Shown here: piece after piece, positions 27,494 to 37,219 of the stretch | Layout: each line of letters opens with the position of its first letter | Numbering within the stretch: the stretch's first letter is position 1 | Source of the DNA: Haliea sp. | Lineage (GTDB): Bacteria > Pseudomonadota > Gammaproteobacteria > Pseudomonadales > Halieaceae | Length of the DNA: 64,000 bases | NCBI GenBank assembly: GCA_016704305.1 | Contig: JADJAL010000006.1 | Location: 1-64,000 of the forward strand | Reading direction: 5' to 3' | Made by a program: the position numbers and the translations under genes | The notes under the pieces: model-generated | What the model was told of the DNA's origin: nothing | Database searches by the model: none | Seen by the model: the letters and a program-made list of their open reading frames with translations, nothing else

Positions 27494-28945
27494 ATGCGAC
27501 AGCTCGGTGGGCTCGACAACCTTATGATCGAGGGCGAACTGCCCCATGTTCCCATGCACATGTCCGCCCTGATGATCTACGAGACGCACGGCAAGCGAGG
27601 TGCCACCGCGCTGTACAAGACGCTCGAGGCGAACTTCAACGAGCTTGCCGTCAGCCACTTTCCGATACTGCGCTGCCGGCTGGAAGAAGTGTTACTGCAA
27701 ATGGACAAGGCGTACTGGGTGGAAGACAGCAACTTCAGCGCCAACTACCACATTGCGCGCGTCGCGCTGCCCAAACCGCAGAACTGGCAGTCCCTGCATG
27801 CACTGTTCGCGCAGTTTCATGCCCAGCCACTCGATCGCGCCCGGCCGCTGTGGCAGGTCATGCTGGTAGAGGGGCTGGACCGTGTCGAGGGTATCGAGCG
27901 CGGCAGCACGGCGCTGTTCCTGAAAATCCACCATGCGGTGATGGACGGCAAAAGCGCGCTGCGGCTGATCACGTCGTTGCACAGCCTGACGGCCGATCCG
28001 GATTCTCCGCCGCTGGCCGCGTCGATGCCTGACGAGAAACCCGTGGACATGGACTACCAGGCACCCACCTGGTGGGAGAAATACGGCCGGGCATGGTGGC
28101 ACAGTATTGAGCGGCCGCTCGACATGGTGGGCACGCTGGTAAAGATCCTGCCGACGCTGTTAAAGGCAGACGATGCCACGGACGATGCCGCTGGCGATGG
28201 CGCTGGCGATGGCGCAGGGAGTCGGCGGAAGCAGGTTATCCCGCAGACCCGGTTCAACCACGCCCTGTCCGCTGAACGGGTGATCGGTCATGTGCGCATG
28301 GATGTAAAGCAGCTGCGCAAACTCAAGCGGAAGTACGCCTGCACCATCAATGACATCGCGCTGTGCGTGGTCGCGGGAGGCATGCGTGAATTCCTGCGCG
28401 AGGAAAATGAGCTGCCGCAGCAAAACCTCGTAACCCTTATGCCGATCGACATCCGTCGCGAGAACAAGGATGGCACGATCGGCAACCATGTGAGCGTGGC
28501 AAAGGTGTGCCTGTACACGACTATCGCCGACGCAGGCGCGCGCCTGCAGGCCATCAGCAAGGGCTCCGGCACCAGTAAAAAGCGCAGCAAGAAGACTGAC
28601 GGCCACGCGCTGCTCCGGCTGGTCGATGATATCCACCCGGCCATCATCCTGTGGCTGGGACAGTGGCTGGTCGCATCCGGGCATCTGGAAGATCTGCCGA
28701 CAATGGTGAACACCGTTGTCACCAACGTGCCCGGCCTCGCGACAGATGCCTACCTCGCCGGCGCAAAGCTGGTCGATTACCTGGGATTCGGCCCGCTGGC
28801 GCCCAACGTCGGCTTGTTCCACACAGTCTCCAGCACGCCCGACCACGTCAATGTCAGCTTCCTGAGTACGCCGGCCTTCCTCGATGATGGCCATGCCTAC
28901 GCTGCCGCGCTGGCACGCAGTTGGGAGGAACTGACGAAAAGTTGA
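27494..28945 (+). CDS. Wax ester synthase / diacylglycerol acyltransferase (WS/DGAT)
   Basis: 483 aa with GAGGAG upstream. The catalytic motif HHAVMDG is at residues 146-152. MRQLGGLDNLMIEGELPHVP and the C-terminal NVPG and GLFHTVSS segments match the family. A low-complexity linker rich in Asp/Gly/Ala (DDATDDAAGDGAGDGAG, about 225-240) sits where the two domains join. It makes storage lipids from acyl-CoA. It stands 80 bases upstream of a YCF48-RND-DUF1302-DUF1329 set, suggesting its product or precursors may be cargo of that system. Confidence 0.9.
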   Translation: MRQLGGLDNLMIEGELPHVPMHMSALMIYETHGKRGATALYKTLEANFNELAVSHFPILRCRLEEVLLQMDKAYWVEDSNFSANYHIARVALPKPQNWQSLHALFAQFHAQPLDRARPLWQVMLVEGLDRVEGIERGSTALFLKIHHAVMDGKSALRLITSLHSLTADPDSPPLAASMPDEKPVDMDYQAPTWWEKYGRAWWHSIERPLDMVGTLVKILPTLLKADDATDDAAGDGAGDGAGSRRKQVIPQTRFNHALSAERVIGHVRMDVKQLRKLKRKYACTINDIALCVVAGGMREFLREENELPQQNLVTLMPIDIRRENKDGTIGNHVSVAKVCLYTTIADAGARLQAISKGSGTSKKRSKKTDGHALLRLVDDIHPAIILWLGQWLVASGHLEDLPTMVNTVVTNVPGLATDAYLAGAKLVDYLGFGPLAPNVGLFHTVSSTPDHVNVSFLSTPAFLDDGHAYAAALARSWEELTKS

Positions 28946-29025
28946 CCGGCATCATGTCGGACAGCGCCCACAACGATAAAAATGGAGGACATGCCCGCTC
29001 GATAAATATAAAGGTGTGCTGAGAA

Positions 29026-30209
29026 ATGTCCCCAAAATTCACCGTGCTCGCGCTTGTGGCGATGCTCTCCCTGCTGTCCTCGTTAGCAGGGCATGCCCAG
29101 GCGCGGGAGGGCGCGCCCATCATGCCACTGGCGCACAAGGCACTGCTGCTGGATGTCGCTGCCGCCGGTGAACGCGTGCTGGTCGCCGGCGAGCACGGCA
29201 TCATTCTGTACTCCGACGACGACGGCGACCACTGGCAGCAGGCGATGGTGCCGACCCATCACATGCTCACCGGTATCCACTTTGTGGATCGCCAGAAAGG
29301 CTGGGCAGTGGGCCACGATGGACTGATCCTGGTCAGCGACGACGGCGGTGAAAACTGGCGCATCCAGCGCGATGGCCTTGCGATACAACACCAAACCAAC
29401 CTTGAAACGCGTGAAGCGGCTCATCGCCGCGTGGAGGAATTGCAACAGCGGCTGGCGACAGCAGACGGGGCAAGCGACGATGCAAGCGACGGGCAAGCAA
29501 AGAGCAACTGGAGGTTGACCTCGACGACGCGCGCATCGAGCTGGAGGACGCGGATCTAACCCTGGAGGAGCCGGTATTCACCTCGCCACTGATGGACGTG
29601 TGGTTCCAGGACGCGAACGTGGGTTGGGCGGTCGGTGCATTCAACACGCTGGTTGCCACCCGGGACGGCGGGCAGCACTGGGTCAACAGCGACAGTGTCC
29701 TCAACAATCCCGACCAGTTCCATCTGAACACCGTTACCGGTGACGGCCATGGGCGCGTGTTTATCGCTGGCGAAGGCGGCGTCATGTTCCGCTCGCTGGA
29801 CAGTGGCCATAGCTGGGAGTCGCTGGAGCCCTTTTATGACGGCAGCTGGTTCGGCGCGGTGTACGACGCGCGGCACGACACGCTTCTGGTATTCGGCCTG
29901 CGCGGCCATCTCTACCGCTCCACCGATTTCGGCGGCACCTGGGAGCCGACAGGCGCAGGCAACAGCAACACGCTCGCCGGCGGGAATTCGTCCGCCGAAG
30001 GCGGCATCGTGCTGGCAGGGGGGGACGGCACCGTACTGCTGAGTGCCGATGGCGGACAAACATTCAGGCAGGACTCGCTGCAGGATCATCTCAGCCTGAG
30101 TTCCGGATTGAGCCGCAACGGCAAACTGATTCTGGTCGGGCAGGGCGGGGTCAAGAGCGGCGTCAGGAGCGAAGAGAAGAGCGGCGCGGATGGAACAGAC
30201 CATGAATAG
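29026..30209 (+). pseudogene. YCF48-related beta-propeller protein, frameshifted
   Basis: The signal peptide is MSPKFTVLALVAMLSLLSSL, cleaved near GHAQA. The first frame reads 29026 to about 29500 (propeller strands GWAVGHDGLILVSDDGGENW). The reading then continues in the frame ending at 30209 (EQLEVDLDDARIELEDADL, then GWAVGAFNTLVATRDGG). The break is by a direct repeat of GCAAGCGACG at about 29470-29500. The full protein would be about 394 aa. YCF48-like proteins commonly sit beside RND/DUF1302/DUF1329 genes. The last 20 bases overlap the RND gene. Confidence 0.75.
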
Positions 30210-32730
30210 CCCAGGCAACGAGAACGGCGAATCGCTTCATACCTATCAGTACGGCAAGGAAGAGGCATTGCTGGAGCGACTGATCTTCTCGTACCGGCCG
30301 TTACTGCTGTTCGTTTTCCTGGTTGCGACCGTGTTTTTCGCGTACCAGATTACGAAACTGAAGCCGGACGCCAGTTTCGAAAAAATGATTCCGATGGAGC
30401 ACCCGTTTGTCCAGGCATTCATGAAGCACATGTCTGATCTTGGCGCGGCAGGCACCACGATCCAGGTCGCGGTGGAAAACACCTCGGGCGACATTTTCGA
30501 CCCCGAGTACCTCGATCTGCTGCAGAAGGTGAACGATGAAGTGTTTTACCTGCCGGGCGTGGACCGCAACAGGATGCGCTCGCTGTGGACACCCAATGTG
30601 CGCTGGATAGAAGTGACGGAAAAGGGCTTCGAGGGCGACAAGGTTATCGACGCCCACTACGACGGCTCCGAGCAGGCCATGCAGACACTGCGCCGCAATA
30701 TCCTGCGTTCCGGCGAGGTCGGACGACTGGTCGCCGATGATTTTCGCTCCAGTATCGTACAGGCACCCCTGATCGACGTGGATCCAACCTCCGGTGAACC
30801 GCTGGACTACTGGGCGTTGTCAGAAGCGCTGGAGCGCGATGTGCGGGAAAAATACGAGCAGCTGTCCGCAGGCGGCAACGGGCAGCCGCAGGTCCGAATC
30901 CACATTATCGGTTTCGCCAAAATGATTGGCGATCTGCTCGATGGCATCACGGCGATATTTCTCTTCGCCATCATCACGCTGGTAATAACGTCAATCCTGC
31001 TATTCCTCTACACACGCAGCGTGCGCGGCACGTTGTCGCCACTGCTTTGCTCCGTGATCGCGGTGATCTGGCAGCTCGGCCTGCTCACCACGATGGGCTA
31101 TGGACTCAATGCGTATTCGATCCTGATCCCGTTCCTGATTTTCGCAATTGGCGTCAGCCACGGCGTGCAGATCATCAATGCGGTACTCGAGGAAAGTATC
31201 GCCGGCAATGACCGGATGACCAGTTCCAGGCGCGCATTCCGCTCGCTGTATGTGCCGGGCATGACGGCGCTGGTCACCGACGCCATCGGATTCCTTACGA
31301 TGCTGATGATACCGATAGCGGTCATCAAGGATCTCGGTATCGCGGCCAGCGTCGGGGTTGGCGTCGTGGTGCTCACCAACCTGGTCCTGCTGCCAGTGAT
31401 GATGTCCTACCTGGGCATTACCCAAAAGACGCTGGCCTACCATGTCAAGAACAGGCAGGACTCAACCCGCGGCCGGGCATGGCGCCTGCTCGCGAACTTC
31501 GCCAATCCGCGTGTCGCCCGGGTATCGATCGTCATAGCCGTCATCGGTTTTGCCATCGGCATCCACGGCAGGCAGAACCTGCAGATCGGCGACCTTGACC
31601 AGGGCGCGCCGGAGCTGCACACGGACTCGCGGTATAACATCGACAACAAATACATCACCGACAACTACGCCACCAGCTCCGACGTTTTCGTGGTCATGGT
31701 GGAGACCGATGAAGAGGCGTGCGCGCAATACCAGAACCTGGCACTGGTGGATCGTTTTATCTGGCACATGCAGAACGTGCCGGGCGTGAATTCCGCCATC
31801 GGTGCCTCGGAAGTGTCCAAGCTCGTCGCCGCCGGTTACAACGAGGGCAATCTCAAATGGGCCACGATCAGCCGCGACCAACGGCTGCTCGGCTCCACGT
31901 TCGACCCGATGCCCGGGGCGCTGATGAATACCCGCTGCAGCCTGTTGCCGGTCGCCCTGTTCCTCAGTGACCACAAGGCGCAAACCCTGCAGCGCGTCGT
32001 CGATGCAGCGCAGGAATTCGCCGCGCAGAACAAGCAGGACGGCATTCACTTTGCGCTGGCAGCGGGCAACGCCGGGATCGAAGTGGCGACCAACCAGGAG
32101 ATCGCTGTTGCGCAGACGCGCATGCTGCTGCTGATCTACGGTGTCGTCGGAGTCATGGTGCTCATCAGCTTCGCGTCCTGGCGCGCGGTCATCTGCATCA
32201 TGGTGCCGCTTGCACTTACCTCTTTCCTGGCCGAGGCATTGATGGCGTACCTGGGTATCGGCGTGAAAGTCGCTACCCTGCCTGTGATCGCGCTGGGCGT
32301 GGGGGTAGGCGTCGACTATGGCATCTACATCTACAGCAAGCTGACGGCCTTCCTGCGCAGCGGCATGTCCGTGCAGGAGGCTTACTACAACACGCTCACC
32401 ACCACCGGCGAGGCGGTCAGCCTGACCGCCACCATGCTGGCGGTGGGTGTCGGCACGTGGATCTGGTCGCCCATCAAGTTCCAGGCGGATATGGGATTGC
32501 TGCTGACCTTTATGTTCGTGTGGAACATGGTGGGCGCGCTGTGGCTGCTGCCGGCACTGGCCTGTTACCTGAGCAAGCCGTCAAAGCGGGCGGGAAGCAA
32601 AGCCGCGGCGCAGACTTTCAACCAACAGGTAGCACTATGCATAAACAACGTAAATCGCGTGACAAATCTTTCACAAAGGCGGTGGTCGGCTCTGCGCTTG
32701 CCGCCGGTGCGGCTGTTGCACAGGCCATGA
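30190..32730 (+). CDS. RND superfamily (MMPL-type) transporter
   Basis: 846 aa. One membrane segment near residue 40 is followed by a large periplasmic domain, a block of five segments (about 255-420), a second periplasmic domain and a second block (about 650-800). This is the two-fold layout of RND/MMPL exporters such as hopanoid or lipid transporters. GVSHGVQIINAVLEE and LGVGVGVDYGIYIYSKL hold the conserved charged residues of the proton path. An ATG at 30202 is an alternative start. The last 94 bases overlap the DUF1302 gene and the tail (VNRVTNLSQRRWSAL) does not look native, so a small frameshift near the end is possible. Confidence 0.88.
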   Translation: MEQTMNSPGNENGESLHTYQYGKEEALLERLIFSYRPLLLFVFLVATVFFAYQITKLKPDASFEKMIPMEHPFVQAFMKHMSDLGAAGTTIQVAVENTSGDIFDPEYLDLLQKVNDEVFYLPGVDRNRMRSLWTPNVRWIEVTEKGFEGDKVIDAHYDGSEQAMQTLRRNILRSGEVGRLVADDFRSSIVQAPLIDVDPTSGEPLDYWALSEALERDVREKYEQLSAGGNGQPQVRIHIIGFAKMIGDLLDGITAIFLFAIITLVITSILLFLYTRSVRGTLSPLLCSVIAVIWQLGLLTTMGYGLNAYSILIPFLIFAIGVSHGVQIINAVLEESIAGNDRMTSSRRAFRSLYVPGMTALVTDAIGFLTMLMIPIAVIKDLGIAASVGVGVVVLTNLVLLPVMMSYLGITQKTLAYHVKNRQDSTRGRAWRLLANFANPRVARVSIVIAVIGFAIGIHGRQNLQIGDLDQGAPELHTDSRYNIDNKYITDNYATSSDVFVVMVETDEEACAQYQNLALVDRFIWHMQNVPGVNSAIGASEVSKLVAAGYNEGNLKWATISRDQRLLGSTFDPMPGALMNTRCSLLPVALFLSDHKAQTLQRVVDAAQEFAAQNKQDGIHFALAAGNAGIEVATNQEIAVAQTRMLLLIYGVVGVMVLISFASWRAVICIMVPLALTSFLAEALMAYLGIGVKVATLPVIALGVGVGVDYGIYIYSKLTAFLRSGMSVQEAYYNTLTTTGEAVSLTATMLAVGVGTWIWSPIKFQADMGLLLTFMFVWNMVGALWLLPALACYLSKPSKRAGSKAAAQTFNQQVALCINNVNRVTNLSQRRWSALRLPPVRLLHRP

Positions 32731-34247
32731 CCTTTGAATTGGGGGAGAGCAGCGAATGGACGCTCGATTGGGATACCAATGTCGCCTATACCGCGCAGTT
32801 TCGCGTGGCGAAGCCGGACAGTGACCAGTTTCGCTACAAGGACACCGGCAATATAGAAGCCGACAGCCGGGCCTATGCGGTGCTGATTAACGCCAACGAT
32901 GGCGACAACAACTTCAAACGCGGCAGCCCGACGCAGAACAAGGCGTCATTCGTGACAGAGATGGATCTCAAGCACGACGATTATGGCCTGTTTGCCCGGG
33001 CGCGCGGCTACTACGATGACGTGTACGACCAGAACACGCAGCAGGACGAGGAGGCTTTCCTCACCTACAACAACAGCACGAACTTTCCCAATGGCGACGC
33101 CGACTTCCGGGAATTTCCGCCAGATACCGTCAAAGAGCACCGAGATCGTCTCGAGATGCTCGATTATTTCCTGTACGCCAGCGGCGCGCTTCCCGGCGAC
33201 CGCCCATTCAATGTCAGGCTTGGCAGCCAGGTGATCAACTGGGGCGAGGCGACGTTTACCGCCGGGATCAACGGCCTGCAGAACCGCGCCGACCTTATCG
33301 CGCGCAACACGCCGGGCGTGGAGGTAAAGGAAATCCTGCTGCCGACCGGCGCGCTGTACGGCCAGGTCGACGTGATGAGCGATGTGACCTTCGAGGCCTA
33401 TTACCAGTACGAGTGGAAAAAAACGGAACTCAATGGCGTGGGCAGCTATTTCAGCGACCGCGACTTTCTCGGACCTGGCGCGCTGAACTTTCTCATTCCT
33501 ATCGGCCCGAACAACTTGACCCCCATTCCAAGAACCGCAGATGAAGCGGCATCCGACAGCGGGCAGTGGGGAGCGGCCCTGCACTTCATCGTGCTGGAGG
33601 ATACCGATATTGGCCTCTATTACATCAATGCCCACAGCAAGGCGCCCGCTTACCAGATTAACTATCCGGTGGGCGGCATCTTTCCGGAGTCCTACACAAT
33701 CAGGTACTTCGAAGACATCCAGGGTTACGCCGGCAGCTTCACCACCGTGCTGGCGGACACCAACGTGCAGGGCGAGGTCTCCTACAAGACCGGCGTGCCG
33801 GTGGTGCTGGCGAGCGGCGAACCGGTGGAAGGCGACCTCGCCGCCTACCAGTTCGGCGGTTCCTATGTTTTTGAACCGACCAAACTCTGGGACGATGCCG
33901 TACTGGTCTTCGAGTTGGCCGGCGCATACGTCACGTCCGAGGACAGCGCTGAACTGCTGTACGACGACCATGCGACCGTGATCAATGCGCGACTGGAATT
34001 GGCTTACCTGAACGTGGCGCAGGGGCTTGATCTCAAGGTGCCGGTTTTTTTGCGTCGCGGTCTCGAAGGCAACATCCTGGAGAGCGAGATGGTGGAGGAC
34101 TCTTCTGCCGTCAACATCACGTTCCAGCTCGTCTACCTGAATAATTTCATCACCTCCGTTGGCTATAGTAATTTTTTCGACGGTGGCGAAAACACGTACA
34201 TCAACGACCGCGACAACGTCGCGCTCACTGTGTCTTACAGTTTCTGA
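32637..34247 (+). CDS. DUF1302 family outer-membrane-type protein
   Basis: 536 aa. The signal peptide is SFTKAVVGSALAAGAAVAQA. The mature part begins FELGESSEWTLDWDTNVAY, the usual DUF1302 opening, and continues with NVRLGSQVINWGEATF, the family's most conserved stretch. The many alternating strands and a terminal aromatic residue (VALTVSYSF) predict an outer-membrane beta-barrel. DUF1302 is normally encoded with DUF1329 and an RND protein, as here (21 bases to DUF1329). It may be the outer-membrane exit or receptor for a lipid substrate; this is inference. Confidence 0.87.
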   Translation: MHKQRKSRDKSFTKAVVGSALAAGAAVAQAMTFELGESSEWTLDWDTNVAYTAQFRVAKPDSDQFRYKDTGNIEADSRAYAVLINANDGDNNFKRGSPTQNKASFVTEMDLKHDDYGLFARARGYYDDVYDQNTQQDEEAFLTYNNSTNFPNGDADFREFPPDTVKEHRDRLEMLDYFLYASGALPGDRPFNVRLGSQVINWGEATFTAGINGLQNRADLIARNTPGVEVKEILLPTGALYGQVDVMSDVTFEAYYQYEWKKTELNGVGSYFSDRDFLGPGALNFLIPIGPNNLTPIPRTADEAASDSGQWGAALHFIVLEDTDIGLYYINAHSKAPAYQINYPVGGIFPESYTIRYFEDIQGYAGSFTTVLADTNVQGEVSYKTGVPVVLASGEPVEGDLAAYQFGGSYVFEPTKLWDDAVLVFELAGAYVTSEDSAELLYDDHATVINARLELAYLNVAQGLDLKVPVFLRRGLEGNILESEMVEDSSAVNITFQLVYLNNFITSVGYSNFFDGGENTYINDRDNVALTVSYSF

Positions 34248-34268
34248 GATAACCCGGAGGAAACAACA

Positions 34269-35657
34269 ATGCAAACAACCAAGAGCGTGGCAATGGCTTT
34301 GGCACTGTCGGTGTTATCCGTTAGCGCGGTGGCTAAAATGTCGGCCGAGGATGTGGCCCGCCTGGGTAATGATCTCACGCCGATGGGGGCGATCAAGGCG
34401 GGCAGCGAGGACGGCCTGATTCCCGAGTGGACGGGCAGCGTGATCGGTTTGCCGCCGGGCGTGCAATGGGACGGCCCCGGCAAGCCTTACCCCAATCCCT
34501 GGCCGGACGAAAAACCGCTGTTCGTCATCACGAAGGACAACCTGGACCAGTACCGGGCGCGCCTCAGTCCCGGACAAATCGCGCTGTTTGAAACCTATCC
34601 CGAGACCTTTCGCATGCCCGTGTATCCCGGGCACCGCGAGTTTGCCTACTATCCGAAGTATTACGAGAAGGTGCGTTACAACGCCGAGCACAGCGATTTG
34701 ACCAACGACAACGAGGGCATCACGGGGTTTATCGGCGGCGCGACGTTCCCGGTGCCCACCACAGGACCCGAAGCGGTATGGTTCACCCGCACGACCGGCG
34801 CCTACGAAACGGTGGATGGTGAATACAGCGATATCGCCGTGTTCCCCAACGAAACACGCTCCGTGCGGCGGTCCCAGTTCCTGCAGGAGTCGCCCTACGC
34901 CAGTCGCAACAATCCGATCTCCGCGGACTATGAATACCCCAAGCTCGGCGATTACGCAGGCTACATCATGACCTACGTCACCGAGCCGGCGCGCGACAAG
35001 GGGCTGATTACGACGGTGCAGGAGCCCTTCGATTATTCGCAGACCGACAGGGAAGTGTGGCGCTACCTGCCCGGTTCGCGCCGCGTGCGCCGCGCGCCCA
35101 CGGTCGGCTTCGATACGCCCGACGGCCCCGGTGGCCTGAAGACGGTCGACGAGGTGCGCGGATTCAACGGCTCGATGGAGCGCTTCGACTGGAAACTGCT
35201 GGGACGTGAGGAGATTTTCATCCCCTATCACAACTACCAGCTCGATGATCCCGATGTCAGCTACGACGAACTGCTGACCAAGCACCACATCAACCCGGAT
35301 TACATGCGCTACGAACTGAAGCGCGTCTGGGTGGCGGAGGCAACGCTGAAGGAAGGCCAGCGCCACATCTACGCCAAGCGCCGCCTTTATGTCGACGAGG
35401 ACACTGGCCTCACGGTCATCACCGAAAACTACGACGGCCGCGGCGAGCTGTGGAAGGTCGCACTGACCACGAATTTCTACGAATACGGCGGGCAGGCCTA
35501 CGACAGGCGTGTCGAGATGTACCACGACCTGCGCGCCGGCGCGTATATCGCCGAGCGCCTGATCAACGACAGCGCGCCGATGTTGTATGACGTGAATGAG
35601 GTGAAAGGGCCCGCCTATTTTTCACCGAGCAACATCCGCAAGCTGGGAAAACGCTAG
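34269..35657 (+). CDS. DUF1329 family protein
   Basis: 462 aa with GGAGG upstream. The signal peptide ends at SVSAVA-K. KMSAEDVARLGNDLTPMGA followed by IPEWTG is the conserved DUF1329 start; FIPYHNYQLDDP and RRLYVDEDTGL are typical of its core. The family is related in fold to LolA/LolB lipoprotein carriers, consistent with carrying a lipid across the periplasm between the RND pump and the DUF1302 barrel. This role is inferred; DUF1329 proteins have rarely been studied directly. Confidence 0.88.
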   Translation: MQTTKSVAMALALSVLSVSAVAKMSAEDVARLGNDLTPMGAIKAGSEDGLIPEWTGSVIGLPPGVQWDGPGKPYPNPWPDEKPLFVITKDNLDQYRARLSPGQIALFETYPETFRMPVYPGHREFAYYPKYYEKVRYNAEHSDLTNDNEGITGFIGGATFPVPTTGPEAVWFTRTTGAYETVDGEYSDIAVFPNETRSVRRSQFLQESPYASRNNPISADYEYPKLGDYAGYIMTYVTEPARDKGLITTVQEPFDYSQTDREVWRYLPGSRRVRRAPTVGFDTPDGPGGLKTVDEVRGFNGSMERFDWKLLGREEIFIPYHNYQLDDPDVSYDELLTKHHINPDYMRYELKRVWVAEATLKEGQRHIYAKRRLYVDEDTGLTVITENYDGRGELWKVALTTNFYEYGGQAYDRRVEMYHDLRAGAYIAERLINDSAPMLYDVNEVKGPAYFSPSNIRKLGKR

Positions 35658-35725
35658 GCGCTTCAGTCGGGTCGCTCCTGCCTGCTATGCTGTGCCGCAC
35701 AGCGCAGCAGGCGGGAGCAGAAGTT

Positions 35726-36430
35726 ATGGGAAAATTGGTGGCCTATCATTTGCCGGGCGCATGGGGCCTGGTGTCGGTGAGTCCCTTCTGCCTGAAGCTC
35801 GACGCGTTTTTGCGCATGACAGGGATCGAGCATGACGCAGTGACCACGCCAACGCCGTTTGGCGGGCCCAAGCGCAAGGCGCCGTGGATCGAACATGAGG
35901 GGCGCAAGATCGGCGACTCCACGCACATCATTCTCTATTTGAAAGAGCGCTTCGGCGTTGACCCGAACCAGGCGCTCAGTGAGGAGCAACAGGGGATTGC
36001 GCTGTCCATACAGCGGATGATTGAGGAAAACCTCTACTGGGTGATGGTCAACGACCGCTGGAACACGCCCGAAAACTGGCCCATTTTGAAATCCACTGTG
36101 CTGGGCAGCTTGCCCAGGCTGCCCCGCGAACTGCTGGCGCCGATCGCGCGGCGCGGGGTGATGAAGCAACTTGCCGGCCATGGCATGGGCAAACACAGCG
36201 CACAGGAAATAGCCGCCATCGGCACGCGCGACATCGACGCGCTTGCCGCGCTACTGGGCGACAAGCCGTGGTTTTTCGGCGATGAACCCACCGAGACCGA
36301 CGCGGTTGCCTACGGCCAGCTCGCAAACATCCACAGCGTAGGCTTCTCCAGCCCGATGAAAGCGAGCATCGCGGGCCACGCCAACCTAGTCAGTTTCATC
36401 GAGCGCTTCGCGGCGCGCTATTACCCCTGA
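35726..36430 (+). CDS. Glutathione S-transferase family protein
   Basis: 234 aa from the ATG at 35726 (GGGAG upstream). The N-terminal thioredoxin-like domain has VSPFCLKLDAFLRMTGIEH and GDSTHIILYL; the C-terminal helical domain has DALAALLGDKPWFFGDEPTETDAVAYGQL. This matches the FAX/metaxin-like GST group. The final A of the TGA stop is also the first base of a RAYT-associated palindrome, so the element lies exactly at the end of the gene. Confidence 0.85.
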   Translation: MGKLVAYHLPGAWGLVSVSPFCLKLDAFLRMTGIEHDAVTTPTPFGGPKRKAPWIEHEGRKIGDSTHIILYLKERFGVDPNQALSEEQQGIALSIQRMIEENLYWVMVNDRWNTPENWPILKSTVLGSLPRLPRELLAPIARRGVMKQLAGHGMGKHSAQEIAAIGTRDIDALAALLGDKPWFFGDEPTETDAVAYGQLANIHSVGFSSPMKASIAGHANLVSFIERFAARYYP

Positions 36431-37206
36431 TCAAGGGGTCAGAGTGCTTGATTTTGATCGAGGCGCCAGAGTGCTTCATTTTCCGTTTGAAGGTATAACG
36501 TATTCCATGAGTCATGGAGGATTCAGGTATGGCAAGATTGCCAAGAATTTATATGCAGGGCTGTGCCCAGCATGTCGTACAGAGAGGCAATAACCGGTCT
36601 GTCTGTTTTTACACCGATGCGGATTATGCGTTTTACCTGCAAAAGCTGCAGGAAGCAGCGCGAACGCACCAGGTGGCGATTCACGCGTTTGTGCTGATGA
36701 CGAACCACGTGCATTTGTTGGTAACGCCAGCGAGTGAATCCGGCATTTCGTCCATGATGCAAGCCCTCGGACGCAGTTACGTTCGGTACATCAACATCAT
36801 GTACCGTCGCACCGGCACATTGTGGGAAGGGCGTTACAAGGCATCGCTCGTTTCCTCGGATGCTTACTTCCTGGCAGTCATGCGATACATCGAAATGAAC
36901 CCGGTCCGGGCCAGGCTGGTGACGTGCCCTCATGCCCATCCCTGGTCGAGTTATCGCCATAACGGCATGGGCAAGACGATTCGCTTGATAACGGAGCATG
37001 CCCTGTACCAGAGGCTGGGTGAAACCCGTGCTGCCCGAATGCGGGCTTACCGCTTGTTGTTTATCAATAAGGAACGGGTTGTAGGCAACTACGATTTTAA
37101 TCGGCAGATTGAGGCAGCATGCAAACGTAAAATAAATACCAGGAGATGGGGTGGGGACAGAAAGTCAGTGGGCTTTAAAAAAAATCAAGTACTCTGACCC
37201 CTTGAT
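36430..37206 (+). mobile_element. RAYT element bounded by inverted palindromes
   Basis: The left end (36430-36452) has the core ATCAAGGGGTCAGAG plus TGCTTGAT. The right end (37184-37206) is its reverse complement with one change. A decayed extra copy lies at 36456-36480. The unit is 777 bp and contains one transposase gene. Internal ends of each palindrome (ATCAAG/CTTGAT) pair with one another, so each end can form a small hairpin, as expected for substrates of Y1 transposases. No target duplication is seen, as is normal for this family. Confidence 0.75.
36529..37197 (+). CDS. REP-associated tyrosine transposase (RAYT)
   Basis: 222 aa from the ATG at 36529 (GGAGGATTCAGG upstream). MARLPRIYMQGCAQHVVQRGNNR is shared by the family; the HUH metal motif is HVH at residues 60-62 (MTNHVHLLV). 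The probable catalytic tyrosine is Y120 in RYIEMNPVRARL, followed by HPWSSYRHN. RAYTs cut and join single-stranded REP hairpins. The C-terminal end (GFKKNQVL) is encoded by the right-hand palindrome itself. Base composition is AT-richer than most neighbours. Confidence 0.9.
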   Translation: MARLPRIYMQGCAQHVVQRGNNRSVCFYTDADYAFYLQKLQEAARTHQVAIHAFVLMTNHVHLLVTPASESGISSMMQALGRSYVRYINIMYRRTGTLWEGRYKASLVSSDAYFLAVMRYIEMNPVRARLVTCPHAHPWSSYRHNGMGKTIRLITEHALYQRLGETRAARMRAYRLLFINKERVVGNYDFNRQIEAACKRKINTRRWGGDRKSVGFKKNQVL

Positions 37207-37219
37207 CGGGAGGAATGGA

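Noticed and set aside
32946..34274. Long open frame of 442 codons on the - strand opposite DUF1302
   Set aside because: Shadow of the + strand gene caused by GC-rich third positions; no start context, no family pattern.
34314..35525. Open frame of 403 codons on the - strand opposite DUF1329
   Set aside because: Same cause; the + strand frame has the full DUF1329 pattern and a signal peptide.
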